This document shows positions 26,053-36,512 of a stretch of 64,000 bases of DNA, piece by piece. The notes under the pieces were generated by a model. That model did no database searches and was not told the origin of the DNA. It saw nothing but the letters and a program-made list of their open reading frames with translations. Each line of letters begins with the position of its first letter. Position 1 is the first letter of the stretch. Origin of the DNA: Burkholderia sp. Bp8963 (lineage in GTDB: Bacteria; Pseudomonadota; Gammaproteobacteria; Burkholderiales; Burkholderiaceae); contig NZ_QTQP01000041.1 of assembly GCF_003854275.1 (NCBI RefSeq), positions 1-64,000 on the forward strand. The letters run 5' to 3'. The translations under genes and the position numbers were made by a program.

Positions 26053-29000
26053 GCTGACGCACCCCTTCGGTATCGTAGAAAACCGGGCTCGAGATCTTCG
26101 CGGTCACGCGCTTGCCGTTGGCCAGCGGAATCACGACGCTCTCGCCCATCTTGCCCAAGCCGCCCTTCACCACCGCGAGCGCAATCGAGCGCTTCAGGAT
26201 CGGGCTGTAGTAGCTCGACGTCACGTGGCCGATCATCGGCGTCGGTTCGGTCGTCGACACGTGCGTGTCCTTCGCGACGATCTGCGCGCCTTCCGGCAGC
26301 ACGTACTGCTCGTCGTCGGTCAGCAGGCCGACGAACTGCTTGCGGCCTTCCTTCGCGGTGTCCGAACGCGCGAGCGAACGCTTGCCGAGGAAGTCCTTCG
26401 ACTTCGCGACGAGCCCGCCCATCCCGAGGTCGTACGGCGTGACCGACCCGTCGGTGTCCTGGCCGACGATGATGTAGCCCTTCTCCGCGCGCAGCACGTG
26501 CATCGTCTCGGTGCCGTACGGCGTGATGTCGAACTCGGCGCCCGCGGCCATCAGCGCTTCCCACACCGCGCGGCCCGCGTTCGCCGGCACGTTCACTTCA
26601 TAGGCCAGCTCGCCCGAGAAGCTGATCCGCATCACGCGCGCCTTCGCGCCCGCAACGGTGCCGTTGCGATAGCTCATGAACGGGAACGCTTCGTTGCCGA
26701 AGTCGATGTCCTGGCACACCTTCTGCACGACCTTGCGGCTCTTCGGGCCGACGACCGCGAAGGTCGCCCAGTGGTCCGTCACCGATGAGAGCCGCACCTT
26801 CATGTCCGGCCATTCCGTCTGCAGCCAGCGTTCGAGCCACGTGAGCACGCGCGCCGCGCCGCCCGTCGTCGTCGTCATCATGAAATGCTGGTCGGCGAGG
26901 CGCACCGTCACGCCATCGTCGAACACCATCCCGTTCTCGTCGAGCATCAGCCCGTAGCGGCACTTGCCGACTTCGAGCTTGCCCCACGGGTTCGTGTACA
27001 TCCAGTTCAGCAGCTTCACCGCGTCCGGGCCCTGGATGTCGATCTTGCCGAGCGTCGACGCGTCGAGGATGCCGACGCTGTTGCGCACCGCGAGGCACTC
27101 GCGCTTCACGGCCGCATGCAGGTCCTCGCCGTTCTTCGGGAAGTACCAAGGACGCTTCCAGTTGCCGACGTCCTCGAACAGCGCGCCGTGCTCGACGTGC
27201 CATTCGTGCACGCAGGTCTTGCGGATCGGGTCGAGGAAATCGCCGGTCTCGCGGCCCGCGAACGTGCCGAACGACACGGGCGTGTAGTTCGGGCGGAACG
27301 TCGTCGTGCCCGTTTCCGGAATCGACTTGCCGAGCGCCTGCGCGAGAATCGCCATCCCGTTGATGTTGCCGAGCTTGCCCTGGTCGGTGCCGAAGCCCAT
27401 CGCGGTGTAGCGCTTCACGTGCTCGACCGATTCGAAGCCTTCGCGCGCGGCGAGCAGGATGTCGGCGGCCGCCACGTCGTTCTGGAAATCGACGAACTGC
27501 TTCGGCCCGCGTGCGGCGGCCTCGCGGCTGCCGACGAGCCACAACGGCTGCAGCGCGCCTTCCGCGACTTCCGCGACCTTCGGTGCAACCGGGCGCTGCG
27601 TCGCGGAGAAGCCGGCCGCCTTCGCGGCCTCCGCGCCCGCATCGACCGCGAGGCGCAGTGCGCGCGCAAGGCCGAATTCGCCCGCTGCCGCGCCGATGCT
27701 CGCCTCGGGCTGCACGGCCTTGCCCGGCAGGAAGCACGCTTTCTCGTCGTTCCAGCACGCCTTGCCGCCCGACTGTGCGAACAGGTGCAGCACCGGGCTG
27801 AAACCGCCCGACATCGCGACGAGGTCGCATGCCAGCGTATTCAGCTTGCCGCCCGTCTGGCCGTTCGAGTACGACGCGATGTCGACCGACGATACGCGCC
27901 ACTTGCCCGACGCGGCCGTCACGACCGCGCCGCTCATCAGCGTCACGCCCTGGCGCTTCGCGGCCGCCGGCAGCGCGCCGTTGCTCGATGCGCGCGAATC
28001 GACGACCGTCACTTTCGCGCCGCATGCCTTCAGGTCGAGCGCGGTCTGGTAGCCGCGATCGTTGTTCGTGAACACGACCGCATCGCGGCCCGGCAGCACG
28101 CCGAAGCGATGGATGTACGCGGACACCGCACCCGCGAGCATCACGCCCGGCAGGTCGTTGTTGCCGAACACGATCGGCCGCTCGTGCGCGCCGGTCGCGA
28201 GAATCACGCGCTTCGCGCGAACCTTCCACAGCAGCTCGCGGGTGCCCTTGCGCATCGACACCGGCAGGTGATCGGTCAGGCGCTGCGTGATCGTCACGAG
28301 GTTGTGGTCCTGATAGCCGAACGCGGTGCTGCGCGACAGGATCGTCACGTCGGGCAGCTTGCGCAGCTCGGCCTCGATCTTCTCGACCCACTGCAGCGCG
28401 GGCTTGCCGTCGATTTCCGCACGGCACGACAGCAGGCTGCCGCCGAGCTCGCGCTGGTCGTCGACGAGGATCACGCGCGCGCCGGCCGTCGCCGCCGCAT
28501 GCGCGGCCGCGAGGCCCGACGGGCCGCCGCCGACGACGAGCACGTCGCAGTGCGCGTAGCACTTGTCGTAGCGATCGGCGTCGAGCGTGTCGGGCGCCTT
28601 GCCGAGGCCGGCCGCATCGCGGATCTTCTCTTCATACTTCGGCCACATGTTGCGCGGCCACATGAAGGTCTTGTAGTAGAACCCGGCGGGCATGAAGCGC
28701 GACAGCTTCTGGTTGATCGCGTACTTGTCGTGCTCGAGCGACGGCTGAGCGTTCACACTGGTCGCGACGAGGCCCTGGTACAGCTCGATCTCGGTCGCGC
28801 GCGCGTTCGGCACGGTGTACGGGCCGGACTCGAGCTGCACGACGGCATTCGGTTCCGCGACGTCCGCCGTCACGATCCCGCGCGGACGGTGGTACTTGAA
28901 GCTGCGCGCGACGAAGTGCACGCCGTTCGCGAGCAGCGCGGACGCGAGCGTGTCGCCCTGGAAGCCCTGATACGTGCGGCCGTTGAACGTGAAGGTCAGC

Positions 29001-29053
29001 GGAATCGCGCGGTTGATGCGGCCACCGGTGCCGAGACGGTCTTTCTGGCTCAT
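26042..29053 (-). CDS. soxA: sarcosine oxidase alpha subunit
   Basis: 1003 residues, normal length. Order: N-terminal 2Fe-2S-fold-like segment without cluster cysteines (LTFTFNGRTYQGFQGDTLAS), an NAD-binding Rossmann domain (VLVVGGGPSGLAAAHAAATA near 165), a central FAD/NAD oxidoreductase part (RVILATGAHERPIVFGNNDL), and a C-terminal aminomethyltransferase (T-protein) domain with folate site (VHEWHVEHGALFEDVG, LSSVTDHWATFAVVGP). It oxidises sarcosine to glycine together with SoxB, and passes formaldehyde to tetrahydrofolate giving 5,10-methylene-THF and H2O2. Start at 29053 follows an ATGA overlap with the soxD stop; a longer frame upstream is not supported. Confidence 0.96.
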   Translation of the reverse strand: MSQKDRLGTGGRINRAIPLTFTFNGRTYQGFQGDTLASALLANGVHFVARSFKYHRPRGIVTADVAEPNAVVQLESGPYTVPNARATEIELYQGLVATSVNAQPSLEHDKYAINQKLSRFMPAGFYYKTFMWPRNMWPKYEEKIRDAAGLGKAPDTLDADRYDKCYAHCDVLVVGGGPSGLAAAHAAATAGARVILVDDQRELGGSLLSCRAEIDGKPALQWVEKIEAELRKLPDVTILSRSTAFGYQDHNLVTITQRLTDHLPVSMRKGTRELLWKVRAKRVILATGAHERPIVFGNNDLPGVMLAGAVSAYIHRFGVLPGRDAVVFTNNDRGYQTALDLKACGAKVTVVDSRASSNGALPAAAKRQGVTLMSGAVVTAASGKWRVSSVDIASYSNGQTGGKLNTLACDLVAMSGGFSPVLHLFAQSGGKACWNDEKACFLPGKAVQPEASIGAAAGEFGLARALRLAVDAGAEAAKAAGFSATQRPVAPKVAEVAEGALQPLWLVGSREAAARGPKQFVDFQNDVAAADILLAAREGFESVEHVKRYTAMGFGTDQGKLGNINGMAILAQALGKSIPETGTTTFRPNYTPVSFGTFAGRETGDFLDPIRKTCVHEWHVEHGALFEDVGNWKRPWYFPKNGEDLHAAVKRECLAVRNSVGILDASTLGKIDIQGPDAVKLLNWMYTNPWGKLEVGKCRYGLMLDENGMVFDDGVTVRLADQHFMMTTTTGGAARVLTWLERWLQTEWPDMKVRLSSVTDHWATFAVVGPKSRKVVQKVCQDIDFGNEAFPFMSYRNGTVAGAKARVMRISFSGELAYEVNVPANAGRAVWEALMAAGAEFDITPYGTETMHVLRAEKGYIIVGQDTDGSVTPYDLGMGGLVAKSKDFLGKRSLARSDTAKEGRKQFVGLLTDDEQYVLPEGAQIVAKDTHVSTTEPTPMIGHVTSSYYSPILKRSIALAVVKGGLGKMGESVVIPLANGKRVTAKISSPVFYDTEGVRQHVE

Positions 29054-29361
29054 TTGCTGGTGCCCTCTTGCTTGTCGTTGGCGTCGACGTGGCCGTTCGC
29101 GGCCCCGCCAAATTTTTCGTAGCCCTTGATGTCGTACGTGACGGTATCGCGCTCGACCTTGAACCAGCGGCGGCAGCCTTGCGTATGCAGCCATTGCTCG
29201 CGGTGCAGGCCGCGCTTGTTCTCGCGCATGAACACGTATTCGCCCCATTCGCGGTCGGTCATGTTCTCATTGGCGACCGGGCGCACGATGTCGGCTTCGC
29301 CGCCGCACGTGAACTCGGATTCGGCGCGCGGGCCGCACCACGGACATTCGATCAGCAACAT
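29050..29361 (-). CDS. soxD: sarcosine oxidase delta subunit
   Basis: 103 residues. Zinc ligands match the known structure: Cys6 and Cys9 in ECPWCGPR, His59 and Cys63 in LHTQGCRRWF. SoxD is a small structural zinc protein in the heterotetramer. Stop overlaps the soxA start (ATGA), and the gene lies 27 bases after soxB. Confidence 0.95.
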   Translation of the reverse strand: MLLIECPWCGPRAESEFTCGGEADIVRPVANENMTDREWGEYVFMRENKRGLHREQWLHTQGCRRWFKVERDTVTYDIKGYEKFGGAANGHVDANDKQEGTSK

Positions 29362-29388
29362 GTTTCCTTCTCCTCGTGGTGTGCGTGG

Positions 29389-30633
29389 TCAGTGCGCGAC
29401 GGCGGCGGCGCCGTGCTCGTCGATCAGGTGGCCGGTATAGAAGCGGTCGAGCGCGAACGGCGCGTTCAGCGGATGCGGCTGGTCCTGCGCGATCGTGTGC
29501 GCGAACACCCAGCCCGAGCCGGGCGTCGCCTTGAAGCCGCCGGTGCCCCAGCCGCAGTTGAAATACAGGCCCTTCACGTCGGTCTTGCTGATGATCGGGC
29601 ATGCATCCGGCGACACGTCGACGATGCCGCCCCACTGGCGGTTCATCCGCACGCGCGAGAACACCGGGAACATCTCGACGATCGCCTGCAGCGTGCCTTC
29701 GATGATGTGGAAGCTGCCGCGCTGGCCGAAGCCCGTGTACTGGTCGATGCCCGCGCCGATCACGAGGTCGCCCTTGTCGGACTGGCTGATGTACGCGTGC
29801 ACCGCGTTCGACATGATCACCGAGTTGACGACCGGCTTGATCGGCTCGGACACCAGCGCCTGCAGCGGGTGGCTTTCGATCGGCAGGCGAATGCCGGCCA
29901 TGTCGGCGAGCGTCGTCGTGTTACCGGCCGCGACCACCGCGACCTTCTTCGCCTTGATGAAGCCCTTCACCGTCTCGACGCCGACCACCGCGCCGCCTTC
30001 GCGGCGGATGCCCGTCACCTGGCAGTTCTGGATGATGTCGACGCCCGCGCGGTCCGCGCCGCGCGCGAAGCCCCAGGCCACCGCATCGTGGCGCGCGACG
30101 CCCGCGCGCCGCTGGATCGACGCGCCGAGCACCGGGTAGCGGCTGTTCAGGTTGATCGTCGGCTCGATTTCCTTGATCTGCGCGGGCGTCAGGAATTCGG
30201 CGTCGACGCCGTTCAGCCGGTTCGCATTGACGCGGCGCTCGGTGTCGCGCACGTCCTGCAGCGTGTGCGCGAGGTTCAGCACGCCGCGCTGGCTGAACAT
30301 CACGTTGTAGTTCAGGTCCTGCGACAGCCCTTCCCACAGCTTCATCGCCTTCTCGTACAGCGCGGCCGATTCGTCCCACAGGTAGTTCGAGCGGACGATC
30401 GTCGTGTTGCGCGCGGTGTTGCCGCCGCCGATCCAGCCCTTCTCGAGCACCGCGACGTTGGTGATGCCGTGCTCCTTCGCGAGGTAGTACGCGGTCGCGA
30501 GGCCATGCCCGCCGCCGCCGACGATCACGACGTCGTACTCACGCTTCGGCTCCGGGCTCCTCCACTGTTTCTCCCAGTTCTCGTGATACGAGAGGCCGTT
30601 GCGGAACAGGCTGAATATCGAGTAGCGGCTCAT
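29389..30633 (-). CDS. soxB: sarcosine oxidase beta subunit
   Basis: 414 residues. FAD motif VVIVGGGGHGLATAYYLAKE near residue 35, then NTARNTTIVRSNYLWDES, typical for the DAO-type beta subunit that carries FAD and the covalently bound FMN at the interface with SoxA. The segment GGIVDVSPDACPIISK and the C-terminal GWGTGGFKATPGSGWVFAH complete the flavin pocket. This is the subunit where sarcosine is oxidised. AAGGA ribosome site; 15 bases after sdaA. Confidence 0.95.
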   Translation of the reverse strand: MSRYSIFSLFRNGLSYHENWEKQWRSPEPKREYDVVIVGGGGHGLATAYYLAKEHGITNVAVLEKGWIGGGNTARNTTIVRSNYLWDESAALYEKAMKLWEGLSQDLNYNVMFSQRGVLNLAHTLQDVRDTERRVNANRLNGVDAEFLTPAQIKEIEPTINLNSRYPVLGASIQRRAGVARHDAVAWGFARGADRAGVDIIQNCQVTGIRREGGAVVGVETVKGFIKAKKVAVVAAGNTTTLADMAGIRLPIESHPLQALVSEPIKPVVNSVIMSNAVHAYISQSDKGDLVIGAGIDQYTGFGQRGSFHIIEGTLQAIVEMFPVFSRVRMNRQWGGIVDVSPDACPIISKTDVKGLYFNCGWGTGGFKATPGSGWVFAHTIAQDQPHPLNAPFALDRFYTGHLIDEHGAAAVAH

Positions 30634-30648
30634 GTCAATGGTCCTTCG

Positions 30649-32034
<1,386 letters not shown>

Positions 32035-32345
32035 CTGGCTTCCTCTGGTTAGGCACACGTGAAGTGACGTTGGACGCCAGTACACCAAAGCGTAAAATTG
32101 GCCGATAGAACAAAAACGGCATCGACGTGGGACACTGCCGCCAAGCGGCCTTCCGCCCGCCCCGAAAGTGCGTTTTGACGATGGTTGGCGACGGAAAAAC
32201 GCAAGTCCGCGGGGTGGTGATCGGCGACGCTGGGTTCATCCGCGCCGGCCCGCGTGCCAGCCCTGTCGCCGGCCCTACGCCGGCCCATTCACCGGCCCTG
32301 TATATGGAGTGAGACGCGCCCCCGGGCGTGACGAGATTGACCGCA
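32035..32345. promoter_or_regulatory. divergent control region of the sarcosine operon and its regulator
   Basis: 311 gene-free bases. They must hold the promoter of sdaA-soxBDAG-folB (leftwards) and of the GATase1/AraC gene (rightwards). A palindrome GCCGC-CAA-GCGGC lies at 32137-32149. No convincing sigma-70 pair stands out, as expected for an activator-dependent promoter. Confidence 0.5.
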
Positions 32346-33398
32346 ATGACACCCGACGCACCCGCCTCCCCGCTCGCCGAACCGGCGCCCAAACGCATCC
32401 GCTTCGGCATCGTGCTGCTGCCGAACTTCACGCTGACCGCGTTCTCCGGCTTCGTCGACATGCTGCGGCTGTCCGCCGACGACGGCGATTACAGCAAGCC
32501 CGTGCGCTGCGCGTGGAGCGTGATCGGGGAAACCCTCGCGCCGGTGCGCGCGAGCTGCGGAATCCAGATCACGCCGTGGGAAACCTTCGACGACGCCGAG
32601 CCGTTCGACTACGTGGTCGTCGTCGGCGGGCTGCTGCATTCGGGGCCGCAAGCGGGGCCGGAAACGCTCGCCTTCATCCGCCGCGCGGCCGCCGACGGCG
32701 CGACGATCGTCGGCATCTGCACCGGCGTGTTCACGCTGATGCGCGCGGGCGTGCTGGAAGCGCACCGCACCTGCGTCAGCTGGTTCCATTACTGGGATTT
32801 CATCGAGCGCTTCCCGGCGGCCGACCCCGACCTGCTGATCGCCGACCGGCTGTTCGTGATCGACCGGCGGCGGATCACCTGCTCGGGTGGACGCGCGTCG
32901 ATCGACGTCGCCGCCGCGATCCTGCTGCGCCATTTCGATCACGCGACCGTGCAGAAGGCGCTGCGGATCCTGCTGGTCGGCGAGATGCAGAAAGGCAATG
33001 CGCCGCAACCGCATCCGCCGGGCCTCGAACCGGCGACGCACCCGAAGGTCAAGCGCGCGATTCTTCTGATGGAACAGCATGTCGGGCGCGCGTTGCCGCT
33101 CGAGGAGCTGGCCTGCAAGCTCGATCTGTCGGCGCGACAGCTCGAACGCCTGTTCAAGGCGGAAACCGGCAAGAGCCCGCAGGCGTTCGCGAAGCAGGTG
33201 CGGTTGCGCACCGCAGCATGGCTGCTGACGAGCTCCGACCGTACGGTCGCCGATATCGCGTCGAGCTGCGGGTTCGCGGACGCGTCGCATCTCGGGCGCG
33301 AGTTCCGCAAGCAGTTCGGCGTGCCGCCGGCGGCGTATCGGGAGCGCGGCGGGGACGCGGTGGCGGCCCCGGATATCGTCGAGGAAGAGGTGGATTGA
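32346..33398 (+). CDS. GATase1-type AraC transcriptional regulator (SouR-like by context)
   Basis: 350 residues from ATG 32346 (a GTG at 32328 would add six). The N-terminal DJ-1/PfpI-like glutamine amidotransferase-type domain (FGIVLLPNFTLTAFSGFVDM, DYVVVVGGLL, IVGICTGVFTLMRAG) is used for ligand sensing and keeps the nucleophile-elbow cysteine. The C-terminal AraC domain has two HTHs (LEELACKLDLSARQLERLFK and VADIASSCGFADASHLGREF). In Pseudomonas the regulators GbdR and SouR of this class control betaine and sarcosine catabolism. The divergent position beside the sarcosine operon makes a SouR-type role likely; a related protein sits at 52219 in the choline transporter cluster. Confidence 0.88.
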   Translation: MTPDAPASPLAEPAPKRIRFGIVLLPNFTLTAFSGFVDMLRLSADDGDYSKPVRCAWSVIGETLAPVRASCGIQITPWETFDDAEPFDYVVVVGGLLHSGPQAGPETLAFIRRAAADGATIVGICTGVFTLMRAGVLEAHRTCVSWFHYWDFIERFPAADPDLLIADRLFVIDRRRITCSGGRASIDVAAAILLRHFDHATVQKALRILLVGEMQKGNAPQPHPPGLEPATHPKVKRAILLMEQHVGRALPLEELACKLDLSARQLERLFKAETGKSPQAFAKQVRLRTAAWLLTSSDRTVADIASSCGFADASHLGREFRKQFGVPPAAYRERGGDAVAAPDIVEEEVD

Positions 33399-33525
33399 CG
33401 GGCGCCGGCCGGTGCGACGGAACGCCACGGGGCGACCTGCCCGCACAGGTCAACTGGGTGCGACACGAGACCGTTGAAGGGGAGAACGACGCTACGCCTG
33501 CCCCACCTTCTTTCGGGAATCCGCG

Positions 33526-34338
33526 ATGAAACGCCTGTCAAGAACCGCTGTCGCCGCCGTCGTATTTGCACTCGCCCAGGCCGCCGTCGCGCAGGCGCCG
33601 AGAACGGTGCAGCTGGAGGACATGACGTGGACCGAGCTGCGCGACAGCATTCACGCGGGGAAGACCACGATCCTGATCCCGATCGGCGGCACCGAGCAAA
33701 GCGGGCCGTATGTCGCGCTCGGCAAGCACAACGCACGGGTCAAGGCGCTGTCCGAACGCATCGCACAAGGTCTCGGCAACGCGATCGTCGCGCCGGTCAT
33801 CGCATACGTGCCTGAAGGCGGCTATGCGCCGCCGACGTCGCACATGCGCTTCCCGGGCACGATCAGCGTGCCGGACGACGTCTTCGAAAAAACCCTCGAG
33901 GCCGCGGCCAACGGCTTCCGGGTGCACGGCTTCACGCACATCGTGTTTCTCGGCGACCACGGCGGCTACCAGAACGACATCCGGCGGGCCGTGGCCCAGC
34001 TCAACAAGTCATGGGCCGGCTCCGGCGCACGCGCATTCGTGCCGCCCGAGTATTACGGCACCAGCTCCGACGGCTACACGCAGATCCTGCGCCAGCACGG
34101 CGTGCCGGACGCCGACATCGGCACCCACGCGGGGCTCGCCGACACGTCGCTGCTGCTGGCGGTCGCGCCGCAGATGGTCAGGCTCGACAAGCTGCGCGGC
34201 GCGGCGAAGCCTGGCGCCGCGGATGGCGTCTACGGCGGCGATCCGCGCCACGCCAGCGTCGAGCTCGGTCAACTGGGCACCGATGCGATCGTGTCACGCA
34301 CGATCGACGCCATCAGAAAGGAAACCGCCGGCCACTGA
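33526..34338 (+). CDS. secreted creatininase-family amidohydrolase-like protein
   Basis: 270 residues with a signal peptide ending AQAAVAQ. The creatininase fold is shown by TILIPIGGTEQSGPYVALGK, GTISVPDDVFEKTLEAA, HIVFLGDHGGYQND and DIGTHAGLADTSLLL. The usual EQHGPHLPL..D metal motif reads EQSGPYVALGKHN, so the metal site differs from creatininase proper and belongs to a separate branch. Export to the periplasm is also unusual for the family. The enzyme probably cleaves or forms an amide bond; substrate unknown. Followed 60 bases later by a YVTN protein on the same strand. Confidence 0.82.
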   Translation: MKRLSRTAVAAVVFALAQAAVAQAPRTVQLEDMTWTELRDSIHAGKTTILIPIGGTEQSGPYVALGKHNARVKALSERIAQGLGNAIVAPVIAYVPEGGYAPPTSHMRFPGTISVPDDVFEKTLEAAANGFRVHGFTHIVFLGDHGGYQNDIRRAVAQLNKSWAGSGARAFVPPEYYGTSSDGYTQILRQHGVPDADIGTHAGLADTSLLLAVAPQMVRLDKLRGAAKPGAADGVYGGDPRHASVELGQLGTDAIVSRTIDAIRKETAGH

Positions 34339-34398
34339 CGCTGCGTCACCCGCGCGCCGCCTGTCCCGTCATCCCATTCAACCGATCAGGGCCCTGTC

Positions 34399-35577
34399 AT
34401 GCAACAGCGTTCCCGCCGTCACACCCGCATCTCCCCCGTCGCGATCCTGATGGCCGCCGCGCTCGCCGGTTTCAGCGCCGGCGGCGCGCTCGCCGCGTCC
34501 GCCGTCGCGGCGGTGCCCGGCATGCCGCCCGTCGTCAATCCGGACAACCTGTACGGCGAGGCCCAGGCCGGCCACATGAGCGCCGCGGTGGCGGGCGCGC
34601 TGTCGCGCGTCTACGTGCCGAACCTGCGCTCCAACGACGTCTACGTGATCGACCCGGCGACGTACAAGGTGGTCGACAGGTTTCACGTCGGCCGCAGTCC
34701 GCAGCACGTCGTGCCCGCGTGGGACCTGCAGACGCTGTGGGTCGCCAACAATGCCGAGAGTCGCACCGACGGCAGCCTGACGCCAATCGATCCGAAAACG
34801 GGCAAGCCCGGCAAGGAAGTGCTGGTCGACGACCCGTACAACATGTACTTCACGCCCGACGGCAAGGAAGCGATCGTCGTGGCCGAAGCGCATGCGCGAC
34901 TCGACTTCCGCGACCCGCACACGATGGCGCTGAAATCGAGCCTCGACGTGCCGCAATGCAAGGGCATCAACCATGCGGACTTTTCGATCGACGGCAAGTA
35001 CGCGCTCTTCACGTGCGAATTCGGCGGCAAGCTGGCCAGGATCGATCTGGTGAACCGCAAGGTGGCCGGCTACCTCGAACTCGACCGGACGGGCATGCCG
35101 CAGGACATTCGCGTGTCGCCCGACGGCAAGGTGTTCTACGTCGCGGACATGATGGCCGACGGCGTGTATCTCGTCGACGGCGACAGCTTCACGAAGACCG
35201 GCTTCATCAAGACGGGCGTCGGCGCGCACGGGCTGTATCCGAGCCGCGACGGCACGAAGCTCTACGTCGCCAATCGCGGCTCCAACCTCGTTCACGGCGC
35301 GCGCCACGGCAAGGGCAGCGTGTCGGTGATCGATTTCGCGACGCGCAAGGTGGTCGCGACCTGGCCGATCCCCGGCGGGGGCAGCCCCGACATGGGCAAC
35401 GTCAGCCCGAACGGCAAGACGCTGTGGCTCTCCGGCCGCTTCGACGACGTCGTCTATGCGATCGACACCGCGAGCGGCTCGGTCAGGTCGATCCCCGTCG
35501 GCATGGAGCCGCACGGCCTGACGGTCTGGCCGCAACCCGGCCGCTACTCCCTCGGTCACACGGGGAACATGCGCTGA
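34399..35577 (+). CDS. secreted YVTN-repeat beta-propeller protein
   Basis: 392 residues with a signal peptide (residues about 1-40). At least five beta-propeller blades are recognisable by the pattern Y-V-x(n)-V-x-V-I-D-x(3)-x-K-V: YVPNLRSNDVYVIDPATYKV, FYVADMMADGVYLVDGDSF, SVIDFATRKVVATWPIPGG and VVYAIDTASGSVRSIPVGM. No heme site or catalytic motif, so it is a binding or scaffold protein, of the type often annotated as 40-residue YVTN family or cytochrome d1-like. Forms a secreted pair with the creatininase-like protein upstream. Confidence 0.85.
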   Translation: MQQRSRRHTRISPVAILMAAALAGFSAGGALAASAVAAVPGMPPVVNPDNLYGEAQAGHMSAAVAGALSRVYVPNLRSNDVYVIDPATYKVVDRFHVGRSPQHVVPAWDLQTLWVANNAESRTDGSLTPIDPKTGKPGKEVLVDDPYNMYFTPDGKEAIVVAEAHARLDFRDPHTMALKSSLDVPQCKGINHADFSIDGKYALFTCEFGGKLARIDLVNRKVAGYLELDRTGMPQDIRVSPDGKVFYVADMMADGVYLVDGDSFTKTGFIKTGVGAHGLYPSRDGTKLYVANRGSNLVHGARHGKGSVSVIDFATRKVVATWPIPGGGSPDMGNVSPNGKTLWLSGRFDDVVYAIDTASGSVRSIPVGMEPHGLTVWPQPGRYSLGHTGNMR

Positions 35578-35718
35578 CCCCGTTCGCCCTTCGCCGTTCG
35601 CCGTTCGCGGCAGCACGATGCCGTGAAATGACGACCCGATCGACCCGATCCCGATCGGCTTGACCGACGTTGTGCGCCGTTAGCCAAGGGTTATCACGGA
35701 TGCTGTGCGTCGCCCAAA

Positions 35719-35747
35719 TTTGTATGATGACCACATCACCTTACAAA
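35719..35747. promoter_or_regulatory. palindromic operator and -10 box before the GntR gene
   Basis: TGATG-ACCA-CATCA (35725-35738) sits inside the outer pair TTTGTA (35719-35724) and TACAAA (35742-35747). TATGAT at 35723-35728 is a -10 candidate. FadR-type regulators bind such palindromes, so autoregulation by the adjacent GntR protein is likely. Confidence 0.6.
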
Positions 35748-35757
35748 CTTGGCCGAC

Positions 35758-36462
35758 ATGTTCGAGAAAATTCCCGCCCGTGCGATGAGCGATCACGTCG
35801 CGCAGCAGTTGTTGAAGCAGATCGAAGTCGGCAGTTTCGCGGCCACCGGCAAGCTGCCGACCGAGGCCGTGCTCGCGCAGGAATTCGGCGTGAGCCGCAC
35901 CGTGATCCGCGAAGCGATTTCGCGCCTGAAGAACGAAGGTGTCGTCGAGCCGCGCCAGGGCAGCGGCGTCTACGTGAACCAGCACGGCGCGATCCGGCCG
36001 CTGCGCATCGACTATGCGGAAGCGGTCGAGGCCACCTCGCTGCCGCACCTGCTCGCGGTGCGCCGCGCGATCGAGGCCGAAGTCGCCGCCGAAGCCGCGC
36101 TGCATCACACCGACGAGGACATGGCCGACATCGACGACGCGCTGCGCAAGATCGACGACGCGGTGGCCGAAGGCCGCGACGGCGTCGCCGAGGACGTCGC
36201 GTTCCACCGCACGATCGCGGCCGTCACCGGCAATCCGTACTTCCTGAAGACGCTGCAGTTCCTGAACCAGTACCTCGAGGCGGGCGTGAAGGTCACGCGC
36301 CGCAACGAGGCGACCCGCGAGGACTTCTCGCGGCAGGTTCGCGAAGAGCACGCAGCGATCGCCGACGCGATCCGCGCGCGCGATCCGATGGCCGCGCGCA
36401 ACGCCGCACGCACGCACATGTACAACGCCGCCCGCCGTCTCGCGGAAGCCGGCATCTGCTGA
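35758..36462 (+). CDS. GntR/FadR-family transcriptional regulator of the threonate/erythronate cluster
   Basis: 234 residues. Winged helix in the N-terminal third (GKLPTEAVLAQEFGVSRTVI, then REAISRLKNEGVVEPRQGSG) and a FCD all-alpha ligand domain with EVAAEAALHHTDEDMADID and FHRTIAAVTGNPYFLKTLQF. This class binds organic acids and often represses the neighbouring catabolic operon. ATG 35758 is preferred over an in-frame TTG at 35749. The first metabolic gene (ltnD) starts 50 bases later on the same strand, so the regulator may be part of the operon or read through into it. Confidence 0.92.
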   Translation: MFEKIPARAMSDHVAQQLLKQIEVGSFAATGKLPTEAVLAQEFGVSRTVIREAISRLKNEGVVEPRQGSGVYVNQHGAIRPLRIDYAEAVEATSLPHLLAVRRAIEAEVAAEAALHHTDEDMADIDDALRKIDDAVAEGRDGVAEDVAFHRTIAAVTGNPYFLKTLQFLNQYLEAGVKVTRRNEATREDFSRQVREEHAAIADAIRARDPMAARNAARTHMYNAARRLAEAGIC

Positions 36463-36512
36463 CCGCGGCGGCGCAGCGCGCCGCCCTTCTCCCGAATCGA
36501 TCAAGGATCACC

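Noticed and set aside
26042..29248. Longer soxA starting at 29248
   Set aside because: The extension lies in antiphase over soxD; the known N-terminus and ATGA overlap support 29053.
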